A DNA stretch of 64,000 nucleotides from Ascarosepion bandense. Taxonomy: Eukaryota; Mollusca; Cephalopoda; Sepiida; Sepiidae. The position numbers and the translations under genes are program-made. Location: the NCBI GenBank assembly GCA_037127315.1, contig JBBBDQ010000443.1:578001-642000 (forward strand), read 5' to 3'. This document shows positions 35,030-49,900 of this stretch, piece after piece. The first letter of the stretch is position 1. Each line of letters starts with the position of its first letter. The notes beneath the pieces are model-generated. The model was not told where the DNA came from and ran no database searches. It saw nothing but the letters and a program-made list of their open reading frames with translations.

Positions 35030-38000
35030 ATGCACGCAAATAAGTTATCAATAATTCTGTATTTTTATAAAAATATACTCCAATAAACAGTATCACTGCT
35101 TTCCTTAAATTAATCAATAGATAAAATATATTTTATTTTTTTAAGTTGTTTGTTCCACTCAAACTTAATTTGTTGAAAAAAATAGTAAAAAATATCATTT
35201 TTATTTCTACATTTATCAGCAGTGATAAACTTTATTAAACAAATGTTAATTTTTTTTCTTTTCCATTAAATGTTTTTTTTTTGACAATTACTTTCATTCC
35301 AAGGGCTAGTGATAGGAGCAACTACAAAGTTTGTTTTTTTTTTTTTTACCAGCATCTTTCTCACATCTCTTATTTTTTCCTTTGGGCATAAGGGGCCCTG
35401 AGTAGTTCATGTTCAGCAAGCTGCATCTTACCTGGTAGGTTGGATGGCATCACTAGTCCACACTCATCTCCTAAATCTCTCACATGCTGGCTCCAAGCAC
35501 CATGCCCCGGGAAACTGCTTCAGCTGGCGTGCTAAACCATGTGAGTGGGGCTGTGTGTTCACACGGCACCATTGGGCGTATGAACCTCCTCGATGCAGGC
35601 CACCAGACATGGAAGAAGAGTTCCAAGAAAAACTTCAACAGAATGTGATACCCAGCCATCGTAGGTATCTCCAGGAGTAGAAAAGGCTATGGAAGTAAAC
35701 CCAGAAACTAAATCCGAGTGGAGCCTTTAAGGCGGTTGGATGTCACAATGACTTCTTTCCAGCAGCTTCTGCAGTTAAGCTGATGCCAAATTGAATCACA
35801 TCAGTAAGGCCGAGAGGGGGATCCTGACATCTGGGCATTCTAAAATCTTCATATACATAACCCAAGACACCCTCAGGAGAATCCTGGGAATCATCTGACA
35901 GGACCGTGTCATCCCAAGCTTATTCGCTCTGCTCACCCTAATTCATCAATAATTTTTTTTATAGTTGATCCTTCTTAAAGTTTTTATTTAGAATTTATAT
36001 TAAAAATAGTTATTTCCTAGTCAGTACTCAATATAAGTGAATTTAACTTCATGATTCCTCTTTTTAGGGGCAAAAAACTTTGAATGCTTTTCAGTGTCTT
36101 CCAATCATTCCTAATGTACACATTTTCTCTCATTCTAAATAGTTCATGTACAGTAATTCTGACTAATTACTAATTAATGACTAATAATTTAATTGTAGTT
36201 TCACATGGAACAAAGCAAAAATGAATGATTTTTGATAATTTTACAGTCACCACCATAATAACAACCTTGTAGATAATTTAACCCTTTCATTTGGTCAAAA
36301 TTATTAATTTCGCAACCAATAAAATTAATTTTGTTTTATTTTGCATAATTGAGGAAGGAGCATTGACAGCTAACAAATCTGAATTTGTTATTAATGTCCT
36401 GCCTTTAAATCTGGCTGATAGACACAAACGCTCAGTTGAAGATCAACCTTATCTTCTGGCAAAGCGATCAACCAATTACAATCTGTATTATACTAATCTC
36501 AGTAAGTATTTTTGAATATCTTTTCTTGTTGGTATTCTGTTATAGACTTTTGCAAGCATAGTTACATTCTATCTCTAGAAACTCTGAACACAAACTGATT
36601 TATCAAAATTATACCACTTGATCATTTGTAGTTTCACAGCTGTCCACCAGATGGCAGTAATGGTGAACATCATTTATTACCACAGGCAGGAAAATCTTTC
36701 TTTTCTTTTGAGGAAATATCTTTATTCAGGAATCTCTCAAGTAATGCGTATTTGATTAGGGCACTAAAAATTTTATATATAAAAATTTGATTAGTGCATA
36801 TATAATACTCAATTACTGTGGTAAAACATTATTCATTGTCTATATTTCTGAGACGAGGTAGTATTTGCATTATTCAAACTATTGTCTTCATTTTTGTTGC
36901 CATTTGTACAACATTTTTGCCTTTGTATGTTCTGGTCTTCTTCAGGCACCTGAAGCAGGCCGAAAAGTACAATGAAGACAATAGTCTGATTAATGTAAAT
37001 ACTGTAAAACATTATTCAGTTTAACCATTATAATTGAAAAGTGATCGTTTTATAGTTACTGATGTACATATTAGCTGCACTAATCAAGGGATTCCTGTAT
37101 TTATTTTTAATATTGTTACCCTAAATAATAACACAGATGTATTATTCCTAATGGTACAAAACAAAAAAATAAATCCACTTTGATGTCATTTTTGTACTAA
37201 TTGGTGTTTCATAAGAAAATTGAAAGCAAACGCAAAAATGTTTCTTGTTAGTAATCTGTTTAAGGTAGAAAATTTTATTGTGGCTTAAAAAAGGGCATTT
37301 TAAAAATATATTCTGCAATGTATTAAAACAAAGGATTAGGAAGGGCAACGATAAGTAAATTACTCACTATAAAGTAGTGTATTGGAAAATATTAAAAAAA
37401 AATCAAAGAAGATAACTGGTTATCACTCTTAACTCTTCAGAGCTCAATGGAAGACAAAACATATAAATATTTACACAACTAAAAAATGTGAAAATAAAAA
37501 AGAATAGTATTAATATATACATGATAGGATAAGAAACATACAGGAAATGTTTATAAATCTAATATGTTTCACTTTTAAAACTTCATCAGAAAATGAAATA
37601 TGGAGGAGAAAAGAAAATTCTGGTATTTTTGATTTTTGTGTTTTTATTGGTTAAGCAGACCTCATGTGCATTTATATAATATATATATATATGTGTGTGT
37701 GGTGAAAGTTCATTCGTGGCAGAGCATGACTATGACTATAAAGATTTTTATTGATTACGATTCTTTTGTTGGTGCTGTCTAAGATGACTCAAAAACTTTT
37801 TGTTTTCAATTAGTCCTGGCATTGATTTGCACTATATATATAATATGTGTGAGGATATAAAATTTTATTAGGGCATTAAAAATGGATATTTTAAAAGTAT
37901 ATAAAATATATATACCCAAATTTATTAAAACAAAGGAGAAGGAAGGCTATGGATCAGTAAAAAAAAAAAAAAAAAAAGTATAAATACTACAAACCACAAA

Positions 38001-38062
38001 GTACTGAATTGAAAAATATAAGAAAAAAGTTTTTGATGTGTTTACAAGATTTGTCTAACAGA

Positions 38063-38103
<41 letters not shown>

Positions 38104-41100
38104 CATGGTTATTTGCTTGTTAATCTAATTATTATTATTTTTGCCTGACCAATGTAGAGACTGATTCTGCCTCTCTATCATATAGATTCAGTAATTTACC
38201 AATTCAAATAACAGTATGACACTATAAGTGGGGAAAAAAAGGTCAATGCTTAGAAGCAAGGATTAGTCAGTATGTACTAGCTGATATTCACAAGAGTAAG
38301 GGGGGCAATTTGTATAAGTGCATCAATACAACTGGTTCAGTGATAGCTGATCATTTGTTAAAAAAACCCAGCAATGTGTGCAGCCCAATAACAAATAAAT
38401 GTTCTTGATAACAAGGCCAATTCTAAATTTTCATTTAAAGAATCTATTTACAATAAGTCCTCCCTCTATACACACAAGAAGTCTTTATTACACTTAAATG
38501 TAATTAGCTTGTCATTGTTATATATTTTATACAACATTTGATATTTGATGTTCATTTTTAGTTTTTGTGTACATTTCTTGTCCTCTACTAAGTTCTAATG
38601 AGATTGGGACGATTAACAGATTTAGCTGCTTTTTGGTTAATCATGTATTATCTCTTTTCAGTAATGTTATTTTTTACTTTTTTGGAGGGTTAATTTTTTT
38701 TGTTTTAGTCTTTTTTTGCATCACTTTACTTTTAAAATGTCATAATAATTAATAAAATATGTTTCTCTTTAACACTGAGAAATTTACTAATTTTTGTACA
38801 TTAATATAAGTAAACAATTCTGAAGATTTTAACTCCAAATGACCTTTACTTTATGATTCATGACCTTTACTTTGGAATACATTTTTCTTCAATGATAATA
38901 GCAAATATATATCTTCATTAATCTTTGCAACTTCTTAAGGAATCAGTTTTTAAGAATCTGTTGACAGAGGCTTCTTAGTGCTAATAAGCTCATCTAGCAA
39001 ATCGTTACTCCAGTATAGAGAGTTCAGTACTCACTGTGTGCCTGACATTGTACTAAGCCTATGAAATACCTGCAAAGTTTGTCTGTAACCAGGATAGGGG
39101 CCAAACAGCATCTAGTGAGTCAGGTGCAGCCTGAAGTTGACTGAACTCCATTTCTCATGGTTGAATGAAAAATTCAAATTTAGTAATTATTTACCAGGTC
39201 TTATTCTTCAATGCTGCAAGAAGAAATTGATGATGATAGAGGCATTGGTATTAAAATTAATCAAAACTTTTTTATTTGTCAACATTTAGTTTTTTTTATT
39301 CATGAACATTTACTTTTTTTATTGTTCAACATTTAATTTTTTTTTTTTTGATTTGTCCGCATTTACTTTTTTAAATTGGTCTACATTATTATTTTTCTTA
39401 TTGGTTAACAACTACTTTTAATTAGTCAAAATTTACTTTCTTTAATTGGTCAACATTTATTCTATTTCTTATTGGTCAAAATTAACATATTTTTTATTCA
39501 TCAACATTACTATTTTCCTTTGTTCATCAAACTTTTATATAGAATACATGTGATCTCACAAAACAAAACTATCATTTTCTGTTGGATTCCCAGTCACTCT
39601 GGATTTCATGGAAATGATAAAGCTGATGTGGCTGCAAAAAAGTCCCTAAAACGTGACACAAGTATCATAAAGGTTCCATACACTGACTATAAATCCCTAA
39701 TCAAGAACTATATTTTAAAGAAATGGCAAGAAACCTGGAACAACTGTCAAAACAACAAATTATTTAAACTCAAACCTACCCTAAAGAAACAACTACCAGA
39801 ACCCAGTAAATCACGCAAAGAAGAAGTGATTATATCCCGTATTCGAATAGGACATACACGCATAACCCACTCTTATATCTTAAAAAATGAAGAACCTCCC
39901 AAATGCATTGCATGTCAAGAACCCTATACAGTAAAACATGTTCTACTTGACTGCAGTGATTTTACATATATCCGGCAATCCCTCTATAATGTTAACAACC
40001 TGAAAGATCTTTTCGAAAAAATAAACTCTAATACTATTTTAACCTTTCTCAAAAACAAAACTATACAACAAAATATAATCTAAGTAAAGATCAGAAGATC
40101 AAAAATAGTCCGACCCTCACTAGGGGGAAAAATTTAGAAAGTAATGCAACTTGAAAGCAATGGAAAAGTTTAAAAAGCAAGACATCTTCCAAAATTCTGT
40201 AAAAATAATATAACCTTACCTAAAATCATTTGTTATGACCTTAAATGATCCCATAAGGATTGATAGGTCATTAAACCTCCAAACGAACAAACAAACATTA
40301 CTATTTTTATTGGTCAACATGTACTTGTCCATTTTAAAAGCATTAATAAAACTTTATATTTCCCTCACCTCCTGCCACAGATTATTGAATCAGATTTGTA
40401 TACTTTTGTAATAAAAAAAAACACTTTCCTCTCTTTTTAACAGAAAGAAAAGTGGATAGACTTGATGAAGATTATAAATTAAGATTTAAAAGAGAAGCTG
40501 AAAATGTAACGAATCTCATTGTGGAAATTGCCGTCTACACTGATACAGGCCTCACCCAGTCACTCGAAATGGAGAATTCTATGTTTACTATGCAAAGAAA
40601 GATTGACTTCATAGTAACTAAATATAATGGAGTGAGTACTTTCTTTATCTTTACAGGCAAATTTATGATGTGCAAACCTTACTAATAAACAAGAAGTGCT
40701 TCATTATTTTCAAATAACATCCTTAGACTTAAGAATTATATTATAGAATATATTAAAGAAATAGGTTGAAAATAATTTTAACATAGAATAATAAGAGTAA
40801 ATATGCTTGCCTATCACTTGGTTTACACTCTTCCTATCTCTTTTGAACAAAAGTAGAGATTTATCCATTGTTTTCTGTTTCTTCTAAAGTCTACGTTCAA
40901 CTCTATACTCCTAATGTCACCATCAAAGCTTTGTAATTTTATTCACTATTTATTTTATTTTTTCTTGCAATAAGAAGTAGATAGGTTTATCTGTCATTTG
41001 GTTTACACTCCTCTCCAGGGATTTTTTGAACAGGACAATAGGTTTCTCTTGTCTCCTGTTCAGAAGCAGGTTTCTAGTTCCTTCTAAAATCTTTTTCAGT

Positions 41101-43894
41101 CTCTTTTGCTTCAATTCATTTATTTTAATTTTTTCCCTTGATAAGAACTAGATAAGTTTATCTGTCATTTGGTTTACACTATACTCCAGGGTTTTTTGAA
41201 CAGGATAAGAGCTTTATATCATGTCTCTCATTTAGAAGCAGGTTTCCAGTTCCTTCTAAAATCTTTTTCATTCTTTTTTGCTCCCCATAACCTCCTTACA
41301 TCTTAGTGGCATTATTGCCTTACTTGTGGTGACAATTGATTTTCTTGGGAAATAAACTATAAAATACTTATTCTGAAATAGTCAACCTGAAATTTATATC
41401 TTAGGTTTAATAAGAACATAGCAAGGCAGTTTGGCTGTCACCTGTGTAGCTTTTCAGTAAAACAATTTTACTGAAAAGCTCCACAGGTGACAGTCAAACT
41501 GACACTTAAGTTATTCATTTTCATCAAATTTACGCAATAATGCAGCAAACTATCTGTACAGTTTTGTCAGCCATGATGCTAGCAATGCTGAACTGAATAA
41601 CTTAAGTGTCAGTGCAGGCAGTGCAGAGGATTGTGGCTCAGAATGAGAAATCAGTGTAGAGTTCGTAACATTAACTTTTGCATTTATATCCTTGGGAAAA
41701 GTAAGAATCCAACCTTTTTCCCCATATATGGGTTAAATAATATTTTGAAAAATCATTCAGTCAGTTAAGTGCCATACGTGATACACGTTTAGGTGATCAT
41801 GTCTCGAAAGAGACATAACTGACTGGGCAGAAGATTATCCCGCAGTAGGTTGCCATTGCTTTCTGCGGGATACTTGTTGCCGACCAAGGCTATAGAACCC
41901 AATCTGTCCTGCTATTTAACACATAACTGGAGGGAAGAGACAGATTAATACCTTTCTCAAAGGTATTTGCGCGTAAGTGAATGCAATGAATTCAGCTGGA
42001 ATTCGAACTCGGCTCCCCGATTTCTCGTTCCAATATCCAATGCACCACAACGCACATCCACCAATCATTAGCTTTCCCAAAAATACTTAATTGCAATATT
42101 CACTTGCAAAAAAGAAAGGATTTTATTTAGAATCTAATGTATGTTTGGCTTTAAATAACCCACATGCAGGAATCAATTCCATGTCTGAAGGGATACTTGA
42201 AGTACCTTAGTTTCTATAATTGCATACATAGCACAGTAAAAATAGTGTGATAAAAGAAACTGTTAGCATAGAACTTATGGTTACATCTAGCCATTTCAGC
42301 TGTAAAATGATGAGACCTTGCTGCCAATCTAGTCGGTTAAGTGCCATACATAATACACACTTGGGCATAAAAGAGACATAACTGACTGGGCAGAAGATTT
42401 TCCTTTGCAGTAGATTGCCATTACTTTCTGTGGTAGATTGGTTGCCAACCAAGGCTGTACAACCCAATCTGTTCTGCCATTTAGCCCATTGCTGGAGAGA
42501 GAATAAATGGATTTTTCCAAGGGCGTTTGCGTGTAAGTGAATGCAAGAATTTCAACTGAAATTTGAACTCGGCTCTCCAATTTCTCATTCCGAGCTGATA
42601 TCCACTGCACCACAATGCACATCTAGTACTGTGCTTAAATTCATAAAGTCTAGTTACTGTAGAAGAGAGTTCATCAGAACAATTACCATGAACATATTTA
42701 TAGAAAAGGCACAGGGAAGCTGTGTTACAGTGTTGGGAATGGTATTGAAGCCAAGGTGCTAGGTCACAACCAATAAAATTGCAGATTCTTCTTTGGATTT
42801 TTATCAAAAATATATAGCAGGAGCACTAGACCAGATGTGGCAACAACATTTAAAGCAAGGGTGGATAGTAGACTTATAAATGTAAAATAGATTCTGGCAT
42901 GAAAAATTGTCTAGCATGACATAATGAACCAACTTTCTTAGCTGCAGACTTAGAGATTCTATTCAATATATTCTTTCCATTTTATGTCCCCTCAAAATGT
43001 TAGCCTGAGAAAGCACAATGGGTCATTTTCCTGGAGGTTAGAATCAGCCATGCTGATAGAAGATAAAAAGGTTTCTCTCAGATGATTAAAAAAAGAGCAG
43101 TTTCATTTTTCAGGCATTAAAATTAACAATACACTCCTTGTCTCATTTAACAAATTTTAACATTTCCACAATTACTGTTGTATTTTTAGATTTTGTTCAT
43201 GTCATTAAAGCTTATTATATTTCTCTGATATCATAATAGAGAACATTAAAATGAATCTGTTCGGCTTTTTAATGTTTTCTAGACTGAATTTTTCTATTAC
43301 TGTCTATACAATGTAACTCCCTTTCAACTGTATCTATTTTGGTTGGATTATGTTCAGGCTATGTAAAAAGAGTATTTTTACTCATTTATGGCTAGTTTTC
43401 CAAATGAAATTGCTGAATAATTCTAAATATATTTTAAATGTAACCATATCAGAAGCAGGTTTTTATCTCTTACACTTGACCTGCTGCTGGTGTTATCAAA
43501 ATCCAAATCATTGGAACTAAATTCATATTTCCTCCCACCCCAATTCAAACTTATGAGATTCAAGAATGATCTTTCAGACATCCTGAATGATTTTAAAGTC
43601 TGATTTTCATGGTACTGAATTACTTTTTGATATTATTAGGTTTAAATATAAACAAATGCACATGTTTAGCTGTCCAGTCTATTGGAAAAGAATATTTCAA
43701 CTTGAATCAATAAATATATATAATATAATAAAAAATATAATAAATATATATAATATATATAAAAAATATATAAAAATATAATAATATATATAATATAATA
43801 AAAAATATAATATATAATATAATAAAAAATATTATAATTTATGAATAAATAATATTATATATATATATTAATTTTGAATATATATATATTCAAA

Positions 43895-43935
<41 letters not shown>

Positions 43936-46900
43936 TTTATTCATAAATTATAATATTTTTTATTTTGAAAATATAAGATGAATTCATGGTTAGTTAGAAA
44001 ATTAGGAAGTGGTAATTGGAGAAAATGCTTTATGTGTGTCAATATTGTTCAATCAAAATGAGAATTAGGTAACCATGGAGTTTTAACATTTGGGTTGTGA
44101 AAGGAAGCAGGATGGCCTGGTGTCTAGACATGTCACTTTTTAATTTTGTTTGGATAAGATAATTAGTAGGACCATAGATTTTTTTTAAATGGGTAGACAA
44201 TTTTTAACAGCAGGTTAGATTTTATTTATTTATTTTTTTTATTGAACAATAGATTTTTTTGTACTACTATCTCATAAGTATAAAGGGGCTGGAATGTTTA
44301 AGTTAGAATTAGGATTAAATAATTATGGTATACTTAGGTATATTTATAGAATGCAAATCTTATATCATCCGACAATTAACTAAAATGCCAAAGTAAAATT
44401 GCATACCTGCAAATTTGGATCAGAATGACTGAAAACATTTTGGAAAAACCCAGACCAAGGCGAATTTCACAAGTCAGTGTGAAAATTAAGATTCTGGATT
44501 CTGATTGGATAGGAAATACCAAATTGAACTCTGATCCCAGTCAAATTTTCTTAACACCTAGAAAATGGGTATGCAGTTCCAGCCAACTATGTAACCTGAT
44601 CTAAGTACTTATCCATGTCTCTTGACAGTCTGATGGGAGCAGGGATCTGATAAGGACCTCGTCACAATGTAAGGAAGAAATTTCAAAATGCTGAAACTGA
44701 CATGTCTGGTTGACATACATTCATTCTTCCTCTCCTTCCTATTTTCCTTTCTTTGCCTTCCCTCACATGTCGAAACAACAAGTGCATATACCAATGCTGT
44801 TTAAAAGTGTTCTTAGTAGATCCAATGTAAACTTTTTTTAATAGTTGAATTTTCATTTGATGTTATATTACATTGGTACACAATATAACTTGTTAGACAC
44901 CTATTTTTCAATGGGTAATCGTTAGGATTTCTACAATTACATAAGTTTGTATTATTGTTATCTTTATTATTTTGATAGTTATTACTTTGGTTTATGTGCT
45001 GATTTAAGATATTATTATGATTTTTAATGATTTTTTTTCTAGATTATTTGTACAATTATAACTTAATTTAAGGGTATTTTTATCAAAAATTTTACTTAGA
45101 TTGTTATATATATATATCATTCTGTTTTTATACTAGTTTAGAAAAAGGAAAATAAAATAAGGTGGCTCATCTTTTTTGTTTGAATATCTGAAATGAGGAG
45201 TTACCTTTATTATTATTTTCTGATATCTTATAATTTTAAAGCCATTGTATCCTCCATTGATAGATACTTGAAGAATGCCAGAGGGGACAATGGCTGAAAT
45301 ATTGGGATAACAGCTACAAAGAGTAGGATATTAGTCTGACTGTAAATAATGTCAGTAATAATAATGTTAAATTCTGTCAAACAGGTGCTCTTTGAAATTA
45401 ATAATTTAAAATATGATTATTTCATCCAAGTTTTTTTTCATTCTTTTTCAGGTTCAGTATGAATTTTGGAAATATGATGAACTTGGAGGATACAACATTA
45501 CTTTACAATTGAAGAAAATTGTCTTCTTTACAAAAGATCCTGTAAGTTTCTGAACAAACAAGTCTCTCTTTGCAATCTATTCTGATTGATTTCATTCACA
45601 CACTCAATTATATACAGCTGTTTCCTCAGATCAATGATTAAAGATAGCTTCAAGTGAACAAACCCTTTAGGTCTTAAAGAAGAGTATACTTCGTCAAATC
45701 ATATATATTAGTGCTACAGAATCACAAACACAAACCAGATTACTTGAAGACTTTCAACAGCTGTAACAACTGAAAAAGATTGCACCTGTAACTCGAAAGG
45801 AAAATAATGATATAAGCAGGATGTTGACATCCTACACTATCCTAAATAAAAGGTTAAGAAGGAAATCCCCATCAGTATTAGAAAGAGAAATAACGGCTAA
45901 TGAACTTGAAAAACTGTTTTAAGAGAAATATTTTATAAGTTTCATCTGGTAGTAATGATAGCTATTCAGTCAATTCTGAATGTTTTCTTGTAAAGAAATG
46001 GCTAATCTAACCATTACTATTAGTGTGAAGTGAATGCAATAGAGGAGGCTATGATTCAACTTTCTGCACTGATAACCATTACTCTACCCACACATCTGTC
46101 ATATGACAGTCAGTTAAGTGCCATACGTGATACATGCTTGGGCGATCATGTCTCGAAAAGGGACATGACTGACTGGGCAAAAGATTATCCCGCAGTAGGT
46201 TGCCATTGCTTTCTGCAGTAGACTGGTTGCCAGCCAAGGCTATAGAACCCAATCTGCCCTGTTATTTAACCCATAACTGGAAGGAAGAGATGGACTAATA
46301 CCTTTCCCAAGGGTATTTGCATGTAAGTGAATACAATGAATTCGAACTCGGCTCCCCGATTTCTCATTCCGAGCCGATATCTACTGCACTAAAACGCACA
46401 TCCCATATGACAATAGATAAGCCATTAAAACTGTACAGGAACACATGCCATACATCAGTAAATAAGCTATTAAACATGTACAGGAACACATGTCATACAT
46501 CAGTAAATAAGCCATTAAAAGTGTACAGGGACACATGTCATACATCAGTAAATAAGCCATTAAAAGTGTACAGGGACACATGTCATACATCAGTAAATAA
46601 GCCATTGAAAGTGTACAGGGACACGTCATATGTTAGCAGGTAAATCATTAAAATCCTACAAGAACATATTTCATGAGACTTGGCCAGGGATACAAGCATT
46701 GAATCTATACAGCAAAAAACCAACTGTAGTGATCTAGTCATGTAGCAAGAATGGAGGCTGTTGTTTTCTAGAGACCTTCCTGTTAGGAGAAATAGTCTCA
46801 AATGAAAAACAACTGAGCCCCACTGAAGCTAAAAGAGTGATCCTTAAAACAGAGCTTCATCTCCTGAAGATTAAACCACCAAGCAAGGATGAATGACTGT

Positions 46901-49900
46901 TGTTTTCCAAAGACCTTTCTATTCAGATAGTTTCTGACCAAAAGAAAATTGGAGTCCTACAGATGAGATAAAAGGGCCCCTTAAAAAGACCCTCATTGCC
47001 TGTAGATTTAATCGCCTTTAATGTAAAACAGAAGAAGCTAACTTAGGGTCACAAGGAATCTCCAACAACTTCTCTCGCCAAAGTTAGCTGCAAAAAAAGA
47101 ACAGGTGTAGATTCACAAGTTTGTCTGATCAAAACCTTCTACAATGATCACTGTGAAAAAGCATGCCTTTCTCATACAGGCTTCACAAACTAATTGAAAG
47201 CTTGCATCAGATGTAGTATTACAAAATGTGGAAGATGGGTTAGATTGGTCAGTGACTGTTCAAAATATCCTGTGAACATGGTATTCTGACAGTGATGTAT
47301 TGCCTTTTTCTTTCATCTAAAAACTGATTGATTAGACAATATCTTTGATTGTCTAGGACAGTTCACTTAAATTTTAGAGAGCCTCATTTTGTCACAGGTG
47401 AATTGGATTCAAATCAATACATTAGAACAATTCCGGTGCAAAAAAAGACAGAAGGGCAAAATAAAGACTAAAAATAATTACTTTAGAAGGAATATTAATT
47501 CTTATTTGAACATTTTGTTAGAAATTGCCTTTTTTACTGGACATAAATTTTGTTTGTTCTAGATGACAAAGTATCGAGATGATTCAATGGATGCAGTTTT
47601 GGAAGCTTTTTGTGCTTGGCAGCAACCTCGTTTACCCTTTGATCATGTTATGCTACTTTCTTCGTAAGTATACCATATTAGAGTAGATAGACTAATTGGA
47701 GTAGATAGAATAAACTATCGCCCAGTTCACACTCCACCCACGTCTATTGAACAGGTGAAGAGGCTCATCCCTTGTTCCCTGTTTAGGATGTGGTTTCCAG
47801 CTTTCTCTTTTCCAATCTTTTTCACTCTTTTCTTTTTTTTTCAATTGGAGTAGATAGTCTAAACTATCGCCCGGTTCACACTCCACCTACGTCTATTGAA
47901 CAGGTGAAGAGGCTCATCCCTTGTTCTCTGTTTAGGATGTGGTTTCTGGCTTTCTCTTTTCCATTCTTTTTACACTTAAGTAGCCCCCTGCGCTTCAGTG
48001 GCGTTATCGCCTTGCTTGGGGTGATATGATTAAAAAAAAAAATTAACTTTGGAAACTTCTGTACATACTTACTACCATTGAATTGGGTTGTACAAATATA
48101 CTCAAACTCAGTGAAAATTGGACTAGCAATGCCTTGCTTGTTCACAAACTTGTTCACAAATACCCTTGGGAAAGGTATTAATCCATCTCTTCCCTCCAGT
48201 TATGGGTTAAATAACAGGACAGATTGGGTTCTATAGCCTTGACTGCAACCAGTCTACCGCAGAAAGCAATGGCAACCTACTGTAGGATAAACTTCTGCCC
48301 AGTCAGTCATGTCTCTTTCGAGACATGTTCACCCAAAGTGTGTATCACGTATGGCACTTAAATGACTGAATAGTTGAAAACATGATTAAGGCTTCTACTG
48401 GGCATAAAATGGGGGGTCGGTTTTTATTGTTATGAAGTAATAAACTGATCCCCCACTAATTACTATGTAATAGTATAATACATCTCTTCTTCCTCTAGCT
48501 ATGAGCCAAATAACAGGACAGATTTGGTTCTATAGCCTTGGCTGTCAACCAGTCTATCGTAGAAAGTTATGGCAACCTACTGTGGGATAATCTTCTGCCC
48601 AGTCAGTCATGTCTCTTTCGAAACATGATCACCCAAAGCGTATATCACATATGGCACTTAACTGACTGAATAACTGAACAATTAATAAAGACAAGTTATT
48701 TCAAGATATGGATAGAGGAATGAGCACTCTCCATTCCAAGAGTTGAAATAGATTATTCAGTTCTAAATTTTTTGAAAATTACCCAGATTGACTGACAGAT
48801 ACCTGAAGAAAGATGGAAAAAGTAAGAGCTAAAACATTGTGATATTAACAACAAAAATGAGGACATTAATCTGGCTATAAATAACTCTTCATCCCAGAAA
48901 TTCAGCTGAAATAACAACAAAGATAAGGATATTAGTCTGTACATAAATAATGATAACTCCTCATCCTAGACATTCAAACAGAATAACAACAAAAATGAGG
49001 ACACTAGTCTGAATGTAAATTGCCATTGGCAATATCATTTTTCCTGGAATCTACCTATGATCTCCAACTAAGTGCAATCAAGCTCAAGTCGTAGGGATGA
49101 ACTGACACTGATGTGTGTGAATTGAGTCAAAGTGATCAAGGCACTTTATGTCATGTGCTCTATACATGTTCACAATCACTGCAGATATATACATGGTATC
49201 ATAACAAAGTTCCGGAAAGGGCCATGGACTTAGTCGGTATACAATGACAAGTAGCCAACAAGCAGCCTGTAACAGCCAGAGAACCTAAGATCAGTTTTCA
49301 TGAGGAAGGTGAATGTCCTGTGTGGAAGAACCAAATAACTCCCAATATGATGTTACTGAGTAAAGCATGTGATTGGAGGGGGTAAATTGATTTTAGAATA
49401 CCTCTGCAATTTCCAGCACATATTCAGACAGATATATACTTGATATTGAAGAATGGGCTGATTCAGAGATGTGTCTCATTCTAGTAGAATTTACTTTTCC
49501 ATGGGAGAAGGACAGTCAGGAGACACACGAGCAAAGGAAAAAAAAAACACTGAATCCCTGCGATCCAACTGTATGGAAAAGGGGTGGACATGTTATGTGC
49601 TACCTATTAAGCTAGAGTGCCGTGGATTCCTTAGATGGTCAATTGTTTCCTTCCTTTTGAGGGTTGGCAACACTAGCTAGAACTTGAAGCATACTTCACA
49701 TCATCTCCAGATCACAGCTCAACAGGCATCAGGTTGGGGTCTGGTCAAGATCTAAAACAAACAAAGTTGATTAAAGCCATGCTTGCAACACAATGTAAAT
49801 TCTGACCTGAAACACATTTGTTTACCTTCCATTCTACATCATTGATAATGGTCACTACAAGTGCATTGTGAATTGGTTAATGATCAAAAGCAAATACTTT

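Noticed and set aside
39541..40083. Host gene encoding a 200-residue protein
   Set aside because: The frame is the RNase H and zinc-motif end of a LINE, with the typical A-rich 3' end.
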